A stretch of DNA of 33,399 nt, from positions 1 to 33,399 of the forward strand of contig NZ_VDCQ01000089.1 of assembly GCF_006265175.1 (NCBI RefSeq). The letters run 5' to 3'. Of the stretch, positions 7,677 to 16,562 are shown one piece after another. A program made the translations under genes and the position numbers. The first letter of the stretch is position 1. Each line of letters opens with the position of its first letter. The DNA is from Paenibacillus hemerocallicola (GTDB taxonomy: Bacteria > Bacillota > Bacilli > Paenibacillales > NBRC-103111). The notes under the pieces were generated by a model. The model had not been told where the DNA came from, ran no database searches, and saw nothing but the letters and a program-made list of their open reading frames with translations.

Positions 7677-9002
7677 ATGGAGCATATGGTTAACGTGCTT
7701 CGCCAGGAAATATTGCGCGGCGTCTATACGGCGGGGGATTACTTGCCGTCTGAGACGGCACAGGCGGAACGGTTCGGATTGAGCAACAAGTCGGTGCGCA
7801 AAGGGCTGGAGCAGCTGGTCGCGGAAGAGCTCATCGAGAAAATACCGAAGGTCGGGAGCCGGGTCAAGCGCAGAGGCGAAGTTACGATAACGCTGGCCTA
7901 CGGCAGCACGAATCTGCGCGATATGGAGCAGGAGGGACTGCTGGCCGATTTTCAACAGCGGTATCCGTGGATCAAGGTGGAGGCGAAACCGTATCGTTCG
8001 CTGCCCGATCTCGACGGCGACGGAGAATGGGGTCGCACGGATTTGTTCATCTTGAACAATGACCACTTTGAAACGTTGCAAAACCGCGATGAACTGGACC
8101 GGCTGGAGCCGCTTGAGGCGCCGAAGGACGCCTATCCGTTTCTGGTCAGCCAGTTTGTCCATGACGGACAGATGCTGGCACAGCCGCTTGTGTTCTCTCC
8201 GATCGTGCTGTGCTATAACAAAGCCCATTTCCGGGAGTGCGGCTTGCCGGAGCCGGATGGGAGCTGGACCTGGGACGATCTGGTGCACAATGCCGAGCTG
8301 CTGACCAACGACAGCGGGCGGTACGGCTTCAGCTTTCATTTGCCGGACCGCAACCGCTGGCCGATCTTCCTGCTGCAAAGCGGGGAGCGTTTCGAATGGG
8401 ACAGGGGACGACTGCGGGATATACGCGGCACGAAGCTGCTGGACAGTATACGCAGCTGCAAGCGGCTTGTCCGAAACCGGGCGATTTCCCCGCTATTTAT
8501 GTGGGAGAGCAACGGCGAGATTACAGCGATGTTTCGGACGGGCAAAATTTCGATGATGCTATGCAGCTACCTGGGCATGAACATGTTGAAGCATACCGAT
8601 CTGGAATACGACATATCGCCGATTCCGTTTTTGTATGAGCCGCGCACGCTTGGCATTACACTGGGGATCGCCGTAAACCGGCAATCGGCCCATAAGGACG
8701 AGGCGCTGCTGCTCGTCCAATACTTGGTGTCGGAGCGGGGGCGCCGCTATATACTCGATCATACGCTGAGCATTCCCGCCTACCGTCAGAAAAGCATAAG
8801 CGCCGTGAAGCCGGGGCTGAATTGTCCGAGCCGGTTTGCGATTTATCGCGAAATGCTGTTCTCGCTGCGCACGCAGCGCGATTTGAATTTGCCGGCGGCG
8901 GTGTTTCCCGCGCTGTCGAATTTGCTGCGCCAGTATTGGGCAGATCTGATCGACGAGCGGGAGCTGTGCGAGCGACTCTCGGAGGAGCTTGCGGTCGAGT
9001 AG
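7677..9002 (+). CDS. GntR-type regulator with an SBP-like sensor domain
   Basis: A 441-residue fusion. Residues 1 to about 75 form a GntR winged helix-turn-helix: VNVLRQEILRGVYTAGDYLP, then ETAQAERFGLSNKSVRKGLE and EKIPKVGSRVKR. From about residue 80 to the end the sequence is that of an ABC solute-binding protein: an opening VTITLAYGSTN strand, RTDLFILNNDHF, PLVFSPIVLCYNKAHF, WTWDDLVHNAELL and a late LGITLGIAVNRQSAHKDEAL. There is no signal peptide or membrane segment, so the SBP domain is cytoplasmic and should act as ligand sensor. ATG 7677 lacks a ribosome binding site. In-frame codons upstream (TAKPTNAEFERK) look protein-like back to a GTT at 7638 that has a perfectly placed AAAGGGGG, so the true start is uncertain. 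It precedes a free SBP lipoprotein and lyase genes that it probably controls. Confidence 0.88.
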   Translation: MEHMVNVLRQEILRGVYTAGDYLPSETAQAERFGLSNKSVRKGLEQLVAEELIEKIPKVGSRVKRRGEVTITLAYGSTNLRDMEQEGLLADFQQRYPWIKVEAKPYRSLPDLDGDGEWGRTDLFILNNDHFETLQNRDELDRLEPLEAPKDAYPFLVSQFVHDGQMLAQPLVFSPIVLCYNKAHFRECGLPEPDGSWTWDDLVHNAELLTNDSGRYGFSFHLPDRNRWPIFLLQSGERFEWDRGRLRDIRGTKLLDSIRSCKRLVRNRAISPLFMWESNGEITAMFRTGKISMMLCSYLGMNMLKHTDLEYDISPIPFLYEPRTLGITLGIAVNRQSAHKDEALLLVQYLVSERGRRYILDHTLSIPAYRQKSISAVKPGLNCPSRFAIYREMLFSLRTQRDLNLPAAVFPALSNLLRQYWADLIDERELCERLSEELAVE

Positions 9003-9052
9003 GCGCGCGAAGTCGGGCGGAGGGGCCGGGTCGGTCTCAGGGGAAAGGAACG

Positions 9053-9081
9053 AAACGTCGGAGGCGGGCTCCGACGTTTTT
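9053..9081 (+). terminator. Intrinsic terminator of the GntR-SBP gene
   Basis: AAACGTCGGAG (9053-9063) pairs with CTCCGACGTTT (9069-9079) around a five-base loop and runs into TTTTT. It separates the regulator gene from the downstream SBP-lyase transcription unit. Confidence 0.85.
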
Positions 9082-9340
9082 CGTCGTTTCGGAGTGTTTG
9101 GCAAGTTGACGCATGAGCCGCTTTGTAAACATGCCCAGGTAACAACGTACTAAAGGGCCGAAGGTCCTGGACTGCATCCGAAGTGGGAGACGCAGAGATA
9201 GCCAATCTCTGCCTTTCTGTTCCGCTTCCCGATCACCCGGGGCATTGATGCAACCTGACGCGGACAACTTCCTTTCCATGCAATAGAGGCCAAACTAGCT
9301 AACTAAATCTAGTGTATGATTATAAATAAATATAATGGTT
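9082..9340. other. Intergenic stretch with a second hairpin
   Basis: No gene is supported here. GCAGAGAT (9192-9199) and ATCTCTGC (9205-9212) form a perfect eight-base stem followed by CTTTCTGTT, a weak terminator-like hairpin. The rest is featureless until the AT-rich promoter region begins near 9295. Confidence 0.45.
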
Positions 9341-9356
9341 ATTTAATGTATTAAAT
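9341..9356. promoter_or_regulatory. Candidate operator for the GntR-SBP regulator
   Basis: ATTTAATGTATTAAAT is a dyad of two perfect seven-base half-sites around two bases, ending five bases upstream of the -35 box of the SBP promoter. That position suits an activator or a blocking repressor. Assigning it to the adjacent GntR-type protein is inference; AT-rich dyads also occur by chance. Confidence 0.4.
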
Positions 9357-9361
9357 AGTAT

Positions 9362-9390
9362 TTGACATATATATAATCCACATATATGAT
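9362..9390 (+). promoter_or_regulatory. Sigma-A promoter of the SBP-lyase operon
   Basis: TTGACA (9362-9367) and TATGAT (9385-9390) are 17 bases apart, close to consensus. Transcription would start near 9397, giving a leader of about 105 nt before the lipoprotein gene. Confidence 0.78.
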
Positions 9391-9501
9391 CTATTTAAGA
9401 TTTGTGCGGTAAATAAATGTTCGTCTAGGCCCCTTGTGACCTTTTTTGCAGTTTTTGCCGTACATAATCGGAATAAATGTAGGGGGAGTTGATTGTACTG
9501 T

Positions 9502-10800
9502 ATGAAAAGGTGGTATAAAGTCGGCATTCTAGTATCTATCTGTTTTGTAACCGCTTGCGGAGGGAAAGGAGGTGAGTCCGGAGCGTCGCCGACGCCCGAA
9601 CCGAAAAAAGACCCGTTCACGATGACGATTTATGCCGCAGGCGTGAAGCCGGAGGAGTTCGACAGCCGGTTCCGGGAGACGCTGGAACGGAAATTTCCGC
9701 ATATTAAGTTCGAGTACAAGACGAACACGGCCGGGAACGCGCTCAAGGATTTGGTGGCGACAAACTCGATTCCCGACCTGATCCGCACCGACATCCCGGG
9801 GCTGCTCAGCGGCTATCTCGACTACCAGATCGGCGAAGATTTGAATCCTTATGTGAAAGCGCATTCGTACGATTTGAAACGGTTCAACAAAGTGTTTATC
9901 GATGAAATTCTCGAAGCGGCTCAAAGCGACGCGCTGTACGGCTTGCCGGTGCCGCCGTATTTTCCGCAGGTGCTGTATTACAATAAAGGGCTGTTCGACC
10001 GCTTCGGCGTGGCTTATCCGACAGACGGCATGACATGGGATGACGTGTACGAATTGGCGAAGCGGATGACGCGCGTGGACGGCAGCCAAGTATACCGCGG
10101 CTTCAGCTCGGCGACGGGAACGGTGCTGCGCGACAATACGCTGTCGATGTCGGTTCTGGACCCGGCCAAAGACGGGCTGGCCGATCAGACCAAATGGAAA
10201 ACGCTGTTTGATAACTTGCTGCGGCTGTACCAAATTCCTAACAACAAGATCGAAAGCACGTCGGCTCTGGAGTCGGCGATTTTCGGCAAAGGCTTCTCTG
10301 CGATGAACGCGGCGTCCCATAATATCTATTCGGTCATTCCGCCTGAGGTCGACTGGGATATCGTAAGCGCCCCGGTGCATGCGGGCGGGCCGAAGCTGAT
10401 GGGCCAGCGCGGACCGGCATACTGGTCAATCGCCAATACGAGCAAGCACAAGGAGGAAGCGTTCGAGGTTATTATGGCGATGCTGGCGGACGAGGTGCAG
10501 CTGCAGGATTCGCGCAGCGGCATACCGACCGTGCTGAACAACAAATCGATCCAGAACGAGTTGGGCAAGGGACACCCGGTGTACGGCACAAAAAATATGA
10601 AGGCGGTCAGCTTCTATGAGCCTAGCATGTACCCGACCAAACGCCAAAAAGGATTGACTCCGGTTGCGGACGGCACGCAAACCAATTTGTTGAATGACGC
10701 GTTCCGCAGTACCGCCGAAGGCAAGGTCGATGTGAACACAGCTCTGAGGCAGTTGGACGAGAAGCTCAAGCAAGAACTGGAGAAGGAACGCGCCAAGTAA
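9502..10800 (+). CDS. Extracellular solute-binding lipoprotein
   Basis: A 432-residue SBP with a short lipoprotein signal ending in the lipobox VTAC (Cys19), followed by a Gly/Ser/Pro linker. The mature domain carries TMTIYAAGVKPEEF, SIPDLIRTDIPGLLSGYL, LPVPPYFPQVLYYNKGLF, MTWDDVYELAKRMTRVDG and a C-terminal SIANTSKHKEEAFEVI, the same layout as the SBP at 3124 and probably a distant paralogue. I chose ATG 9502; AGGGGGAG at 9481-9488 is 13 bases away, while an in-frame TTG at 9493 is only four away, so the start is uncertain by three codons. It heads a unit with a secreted lyase and an oxidoreductase and likely captures the oligosaccharide the lyase releases. No permease is encoded nearby. Confidence 0.92.
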   Translation: MKRWYKVGILVSICFVTACGGKGGESGASPTPEPKKDPFTMTIYAAGVKPEEFDSRFRETLERKFPHIKFEYKTNTAGNALKDLVATNSIPDLIRTDIPGLLSGYLDYQIGEDLNPYVKAHSYDLKRFNKVFIDEILEAAQSDALYGLPVPPYFPQVLYYNKGLFDRFGVAYPTDGMTWDDVYELAKRMTRVDGSQVYRGFSSATGTVLRDNTLSMSVLDPAKDGLADQTKWKTLFDNLLRLYQIPNNKIESTSALESAIFGKGFSAMNAASHNIYSVIPPEVDWDIVSAPVHAGGPKLMGQRGPAYWSIANTSKHKEEAFEVIMAMLADEVQLQDSRSGIPTVLNNKSIQNELGKGHPVYGTKNMKAVSFYEPSMYPTKRQKGLTPVADGTQTNLLNDAFRSTAEGKVDVNTALRQLDEKLKQELEKERAK

Positions 10801-11119
10801 TGGCGAGCGATGATGAAAAGGAATCCAGTCATCGTCTAACGCTGATAAAGGTGTGAGCCGGAATGCAATCTACTCGACAGGCAGGATGATTATTTCGCAG
10901 CAGTCTCTCGGCGGTCGGAAAGCTTGCCGGATCAGCAAGCTTCCGCCCGACGGGCGATTGCTCCGAGCATGCCGTGCAGGGCAGGAAATGGCGGTTGCAA
11001 AGCGAAAGGTCCGACATATGGCTTGGCATTATCCTGCATAGGCCCAGTCAACAGAGCCTGAAATCAGACTGTTCTCTTCCGCGGCCACCCCTAATGATAT
11101 CGGGAGAGGGGCGATCGAA
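10801..11119. other. Intergenic region between SBP and lyase with an inverted repeat
   Basis: No gene is seen. A hairpin formed by 10916-10927 and 10935-10945 (AGCTTGC/GCAAGCT core, one bulged A) lacks a T-run. It could be an mRNA processing or stabilising element between the highly expressed SBP gene and the lyase gene. The last 20 bases carry GGGAGAGGGG (11102-11111), the lyase ribosome binding site. Confidence 0.45.
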
Positions 11120-14100
11120 ATGCGTGCAAGAGGCAAGCGTTCGTTTATTTATTTGGGTGTGCTGGCCATGCTGGCAGGCGTACTGCCGATATACCCGCCG
11201 ACAGCGGCGCAAGCGGAAGGAGGGAATGATATGAACCAGTTGTCGGTTGAGGCGGAGCCGATCGATCTGTATGCGGACAAATGGCTAGTCGCGCCTGAGA
11301 CGTCGTCCGCGCCGACGATTGACGGTCAACTGGTCGAGCCGCTTTGGAGCGGAGCGGCAGCGGCGGATGACTTCCGCACGGCCTACTACGCCGCGGCGAC
11401 AGAGCATCCGGCGGCGTACAAAGTAACGTACGATGATGACTATTTGTACCTGGGCGGTACGCTGGATGCGGCGGAAGCCGACGCGTTGGCCCGGATCGAA
11501 GTGGTGATCGCTGTGCCGTCCGGGGAACGCGGCGTTCATTATGTAGCTCCATTGGTTGTCGATTCGTCAGACACAACAACAGGAACGACCTACTGGTTTC
11601 GCACACTGGAAAGCAGCTTCGTCAATACCGGCAGGCAGACGATTTCCGGCGCCAATTACCAAATCGGGGTCGCAGGCGGGACGATGACGGTGGAAGCGGC
11701 GATTCCGCTTGCCGCGATCGCCCCGACGGGAGTATCGGCAGGGACGGAGTGGCGGTTCAATATCGTGCACATCGCCAAGACGAATACGTCGCCGCTCAGC
11801 TCCTGGATTCCGATTCGCCATTCCGAGCGATGGGACAGAGGCAATGGCAGCCCGGTCCGCTACCATGGCGATCTGGTCGGCGAAGGAAGGTTCGGGAGCC
11901 TGTTTTTCGGGCAAATGCCGGCGAGTTTGCTGCCGCAGCCGACTGCTGCGGTGGATACAACTGGATGGATGCCGGGCAATCCGCTCCTCCGCTATACGAG
12001 CTACACGGAAAAGGAACTGACCTTTGATCGGGAAAGCTGGCCGGCGGAGACGGCGGACTACCGGCTGCAATGGAAAACGCCCGAGGGAGAATGGGAGGGT
12101 GTGAATCTGCTCTCGTCCGACGGGGACGCCTCGACCTATACACTGCGCTTTGAACATCCGGCAGCCAAAGCGTTCGGGCTGTACCAGTTGCGCGTAACGG
12201 CTGTCCCCGCTGCGGCGACAACAGGACATACGGCCACGCTGCTGTTCGAACGGGAAGCGCTGATCCGATCCGGGGTGTCCATTCAACCGGCTATGGAACC
12301 GGTGCCGCCGAGCGCGACCGTAACATGGGCAGCGCCGTCGGCGCAAGTGCTCGCGACGATGGCGCTGATCCCCGATCAACCCGGGTACCGCTATGTGGGT
12401 CTGCCGGAAATGCCAGAGCTGTACCCGGACGGGTTGTACACACTCTCCACGGATGGACATAGTATGGTCGCGACCAAGACGAGCACCGTGTATCCGAATG
12501 CCGCTTTTCCGGAAACCGAGGCGATTGAAGTAATTGGACCGGCCGGACTGCCGGTCGAGATCCCGTACTACGAGGATAGCGAGGGCAAACGCTATCCGCT
12601 GACCGGGCATTTGTGGTATTTGCAAAAATCGCGGGCGGTCAGCAATACGGCGACAATTGCTAACACCGATCCGCTCGGCGCGGCGCGCCTGCTGTACGCC
12701 TTTGCCGAGAAATACCGCAACTACAACCCCACCGTTGATCAGGCGTGGTACTACGATTCGCTGGAGCGCCATAACGGACCGCCGTATTCCTACTGGGGAG
12801 GCATGTGGTACCGCTGGTTCGGCTCCGATCTATCTTCGCTCGCGCCGCTGATGCGGGCGTACGCCGAGGTGAGCAAAACAAATGCTTTCGACGTACTCAG
12901 CACAGAGCTTGGCGTGGATGTGGAGCAGGTATTGCAGGAAGAGATGTTTGATCCTTCCATCGACTATATCTTAAGCTACCCGCTGGGGCTGGGGAATTTA
13001 TCGTATACGAACTGGAACGGCATGATCGAATACGGCAAGGCGCTGGGCGAGCCGGACTTTATTCACCGTGCCGTCGAGGCGATGGAGACGTTTATGAGCG
13101 GACTGTTTTTGTCCGATGGTTTCTGGCAGGAAGTATCGCTGTCTTATCACAACGAACTGATCAGCGGGATCAAATCGGCCAGCGACAAGCTGAAAGGCTG
13201 GAGCGATCCGGTCGGCTATGTGTCGCCGCGCACCGGCAAACGGCTCGACAACCTGGACATGGAGCAGGAATATCCAGTCATCAGCAAAGCGCTGCAAATG
13301 AAAAACCGGGTGGTATATCCGGACGGCAAATTTTACCCGATCAATGATACATGGGCCTACGTCCAGTCTACGGCTGCCCCGGGTCTCGGACCCCTGCTGC
13401 TTCCTTCCGCAGGGATCGGAAGGCTGGCGGGAGGAACGGGAAGCGGTCAGACCCAGCTGTACACGACGTTTGCGCCGAATTACAAAAGCCATTATCATTA
13501 CAGTCCGCTGAATTTGAATTTGTATGCGGCAGGGCAAGAGCTGCTGCCGGATCTGGGTTATACGTTCAACACGTTTTACCGCTGGTTTTCCTTGTCGACC
13601 ATGGGACACAACACCGTAGTGGTCAACAGCCGCAATGCCCAGGCAGGCGGCGAAGCGCTCCATGGCGGGGACATTCGCTCCTTTGTGTCCGAAAATGGAA
13701 GTTTCCAGGCGATGCGGGCATCGTATGAGCAGGCATACCCCGAAACGGACGCCTACAATCGCGAGCCGTGGTTTGTGCCGTTTGCCGACGGCGACGGCGC
13801 GGAAGGTTATGCGCTGGACTTGTTCCGGGTATCCGGGGGTAGCCGGCATGAATATACGCTGCAAGGCGACGCCAACCGGGATGCCGAATTTGTCACGAGC
13901 TTGCCGGTAACGGAGTACGGTCCGTATTTGCTTCCGCCGGGAACGGAAGTAGTGCAGCCGGTGGCGAACAATGACAGCGGCAGTGCCGAAGGACATTATC
14001 CGGGCTACATTTACGTACGCGATGTGCAGGAGGTCGAGCTGCCGCAGGATCGCTACGAACTGACGCTGAACACGTACGACGCTGGCGGCGGTTCGAAGCT

Positions 14101-16525
14101 GCGCATTACCGGCTTGCTGGAAGCGGGGACGAACGAGCTGTACCTGGGGCGTTCGCCGTCGCTGCGGGCGGCCAGGCTGAATGGCCGCAGCTACGATAAT
14201 AACGATGAAGCCGTCAAGTATACGATGCCGAAAATGGTGCATCGCCGCGACGGAACGAATCTGGAGAGCAAATTCGTAACCGTAATGGAGCCGTATCGTG
14301 CGGAGCAATCGCCGCGGATCGAGTGGTCGGAGCGGCTTCAGCCGGACCAGGCGCCTGCGGGAGCGATTGCCGTCCGGATCGTGTACGGCGACACCACGGA
14401 CCTGCTGCTCAGCAATCCCGATCATCCGGACCAGCCGATGACCATCGGCGATGTGACGATGGTCGGGCAGATGGGGCTGATCCGGCTTATCAACGGAGCG
14501 GTTCGGGAAATGTCGCTTGTCGGGGGCACGCTGCTGTCCAAAGGCAGCATCTCGATTACCGGTTCAGGCACGACGACTGGAGAAGTAGAGAGCACGCAGC
14601 GAATGGCGGACGGCGATCCGTACGATGCGTTGATTACAGCGGATACGGTCGGAACGGAAGCGATCGGCCAATATGCGGTCGTGACGCATCCCGACGGCAA
14701 AACGAGGGGATTCCGGATCGGCGGGGTAGAGCCGCTCACAGGCGGCAAAACTGCTCTGATGCTGGCCGAGGAAGATCCCGGTTTTACGATCCTGCCTGAC
14801 GGCAGCTCCATGCAGACGACGCATCCTTCGAAACGCTGGACCGGCGCGCATATATTCGAAATTGTGAATGTGATGCGGCAGAGCGGTTTGACGGGGAGCG
14901 CGGAGCTCGGCGATGCGACAGTGACGGGAACGGTGAACAATCCCGAAGGCGCGCCGCTTGCCGGTGCACATGTGCGGCTGGCCGGCAATACGAGTATTTC
15001 GGCAGTAACGGATGCGAACGGCGGATTTGTGCTGGAGCAGGTGCCGGCAGGCGTGCAGCGGGTGACGGCATCCAAAGCCGGATATATCATGACCGTATCC
15101 GGTACGGTCGCTGCGGTATCCAACGCCACGGTTCATGTCGGGGTAACGATGGCCGGACGTACGCCTCCGCTGCTTTCATTGGCTCCGGGTTATGTGGCGA
15201 AGTCGGGAGCGGAAGTTCAAGCAACGAGCACAACTGACGGTACTGTCTATCTGGTGCCGTCCGGCACCGTCCGCAATCAGGCGGCGATCGAGGCTGCGGC
15301 GGTCACTGTCGGCGGCGTTGTATACGGCGTATCGGCGACTGTAACCGCCGACGTGTATGCGCTGCTCGATACAAGCGGTATGCTGCCCGGTGCGTATATC
15401 GGATATGCGATCGATACGAAGGGACAGATTTCGACTGGAAGCGAGCTGTGGCTGACCGGCGACCATCAGCCGTATATTGATAACGGCGACGCGTCGATCC
15501 GGCAAACGGGAGCGTGGAGCGAGCCCGCTGGTGCCAGCTATTACGGCGGCAGCGCAGTCCAGTCCCGTCAGATCGGGGATATGATCGAAATCCCGTTCTA
15601 TGGCTCGCGCGCCAAGGTGCGCAGTCTGGTCGGCACGTCGCGCGGACTGGCGGATGTGTATATCGACGGCCAGTTTGCACAACGGATCGACATGTACAGC
15701 GCGAGCGTCAAGTACCGGCATCCGGTCTATGACACTGGACCGCTTGCGCCCGGTCCGCATACGATCCGGCTTGTCGTGACCGGCGAGCAAAACGAATTGG
15801 CGACCAATCGTCTGGTATCGTTCGACGTGCTGGAGGTCATGATGGAAGGTCCGGAAGTAGTTCTGACAAGCGGAAATGCCGTGGCTGCCGGAGCGGCTGT
15901 CACAGCTGTAAGCAATCGCGCGGGCAATCTGTATCTGGTGCCGCAAGCAACCGCTCCGGACCGCGCGGCGATCGAGGCGGCGGGGACAGGAGCGAACGGG
16001 AGAACGGCAGCTGTAACCGCCGACGTGTATGCGCCGCTTGATACGACAGGTCTGGCAACCGGTTTTTACCGGCTCCATGCTGTCGATGCGGCGGGTCTGG
16101 TGTCCGAACCGATTCGCATCGCAGTTATCGATACTGTTTCACAGTCGGCTGTTATTGACGAAGAAGATGCCGCCGTCGCTTACTCGGGCGCATGGGTTAC
16201 AGCGGCGGGGAGCGCTTCGTATGGCGGTACCAGCAAGCGAAGCAGCACGCAGGGCCACAGCGTGGAGATTGCGTTCTACGGGAGCGGGGCTTCTGTGCTT
16301 GCGCTCGTCGGCACCTCTCGCGGCATGGCCGCTGTCTACATCGACGGCCAGTTCGTCGAGCGGATCGATATGTACAGCGCGAACGTCAAGTACCAGCATC
16401 CAGTCTACAGCACGGGGACGCTGCCGGCAGGGCCGCATGTGCTGCGTCTGGTTGTCACCGGCGAGCGGCGGGCGGAAGCTACCGGATACCATGTTTCGTT
16501 TGACGCGCTGACGGTGCAGCCTTGA
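11120..16525 (+). CDS. Giant secreted heparinase II/III-like polysaccharide lyase
   Basis: An 1801-residue exported enzyme. A signal peptide ends near AAQA (about residue 34). Residues about 50-235 look like a CBM9/DOMON-type sugar-binding domain (APTIDGQLVEPLW, VTYDDDYLYLGGTL). The catalytic part spans about 500-1100: an alpha-barrel region with PYSYWGGMWYRWFG, SLSYHNELISG (Tyr676, His677) and SHYHYSPLNLNLYAAG (His791, His793), then GHNTVVVN (His830) opening the beta-sandwich, all typical of heparinase II/III-like lyases. A carboxypeptidase-regulatory-like domain covers about 1263-1344 (GTVNNPEGAPLAGAHVRL). Two tandem copies of an Ig-like plus jelly-roll module fill 1349-1801. There is no LPXTG or S-layer motif at the end, so it is probably released or held by its binding modules. 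The exact substrate (glycosaminoglycan, alginate or another uronan) cannot be read from sequence alone. Confidence 0.85.
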   Translation: MRARGKRSFIYLGVLAMLAGVLPIYPPTAAQAEGGNDMNQLSVEAEPIDLYADKWLVAPETSSAPTIDGQLVEPLWSGAAAADDFRTAYYAAATEHPAAYKVTYDDDYLYLGGTLDAAEADALARIEVVIAVPSGERGVHYVAPLVVDSSDTTTGTTYWFRTLESSFVNTGRQTISGANYQIGVAGGTMTVEAAIPLAAIAPTGVSAGTEWRFNIVHIAKTNTSPLSSWIPIRHSERWDRGNGSPVRYHGDLVGEGRFGSLFFGQMPASLLPQPTAAVDTTGWMPGNPLLRYTSYTEKELTFDRESWPAETADYRLQWKTPEGEWEGVNLLSSDGDASTYTLRFEHPAAKAFGLYQLRVTAVPAAATTGHTATLLFEREALIRSGVSIQPAMEPVPPSATVTWAAPSAQVLATMALIPDQPGYRYVGLPEMPELYPDGLYTLSTDGHSMVATKTSTVYPNAAFPETEAIEVIGPAGLPVEIPYYEDSEGKRYPLTGHLWYLQKSRAVSNTATIANTDPLGAARLLYAFAEKYRNYNPTVDQAWYYDSLERHNGPPYSYWGGMWYRWFGSDLSSLAPLMRAYAEVSKTNAFDVLSTELGVDVEQVLQEEMFDPSIDYILSYPLGLGNLSYTNWNGMIEYGKALGEPDFIHRAVEAMETFMSGLFLSDGFWQEVSLSYHNELISGIKSASDKLKGWSDPVGYVSPRTGKRLDNLDMEQEYPVISKALQMKNRVVYPDGKFYPINDTWAYVQSTAAPGLGPLLLPSAGIGRLAGGTGSGQTQLYTTFAPNYKSHYHYSPLNLNLYAAGQELLPDLGYTFNTFYRWFSLSTMGHNTVVVNSRNAQAGGEALHGGDIRSFVSENGSFQAMRASYEQAYPETDAYNREPWFVPFADGDGAEGYALDLFRVSGGSRHEYTLQGDANRDAEFVTSLPVTEYGPYLLPPGTEVVQPVANNDSGSAEGHYPGYIYVRDVQEVELPQDRYELTLNTYDAGGGSKLRITGLLEAGTNELYLGRSPSLRAARLNGRSYDNNDEAVKYTMPKMVHRRDGTNLESKFVTVMEPYRAEQSPRIEWSERLQPDQAPAGAIAVRIVYGDTTDLLLSNPDHPDQPMTIGDVTMVGQMGLIRLINGAVREMSLVGGTLLSKGSISITGSGTTTGEVESTQRMADGDPYDALITADTVGTEAIGQYAVVTHPDGKTRGFRIGGVEPLTGGKTALMLAEEDPGFTILPDGSSMQTTHPSKRWTGAHIFEIVNVMRQSGLTGSAELGDATVTGTVNNPEGAPLAGAHVRLAGNTSISAVTDANGGFVLEQVPAGVQRVTASKAGYIMTVSGTVAAVSNATVHVGVTMAGRTPPLLSLAPGYVAKSGAEVQATSTTDGTVYLVPSGTVRNQAAIEAAAVTVGGVVYGVSATVTADVYALLDTSGMLPGAYIGYAIDTKGQISTGSELWLTGDHQPYIDNGDASIRQTGAWSEPAGASYYGGSAVQSRQIGDMIEIPFYGSRAKVRSLVGTSRGLADVYIDGQFAQRIDMYSASVKYRHPVYDTGPLAPGPHTIRLVVTGEQNELATNRLVSFDVLEVMMEGPEVVLTSGNAVAAGAAVTAVSNRAGNLYLVPQATAPDRAAIEAAGTGANGRTAAVTADVYAPLDTTGLATGFYRLHAVDAAGLVSEPIRIAVIDTVSQSAVIDEEDAAVAYSGAWVTAAGSASYGGTSKRSSTQGHSVEIAFYGSGASVLALVGTSRGMAAVYIDGQFVERIDMYSANVKYQHPVYSTGTLPAGPHVLRLVVTGERRAEATGYHVSFDALTVQP
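15164..16522 (+). repeat. Tandem Ig plus jelly-roll modules in the lyase
   Basis: Two units encode residues 1349-1576 and 1577-1801. Both start with an Ig-like part (YLVP...AAIEAA, then TADVYA-LDT) and continue into a part sharing LVGTSRG, VYIDGQF, RIDMYSA-VKY, HPVY-TG, L-GPH-RLVVTGE and VSFD. The repeat is internal gene duplication and likely multiplies weak binding to a polymer. Confidence 0.8.
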
Positions 16526-16562
16526 TTGTAAAGCACTAACAGAGAGACGGGAGAGAGAAACC

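Noticed and set aside
12998-14425. 475-codon open frame on the minus strand
   Set aside because: It lies wholly opposite the GC-rich lyase gene, has no start signals and reads as low-complexity Arg/Gln-rich sequence.
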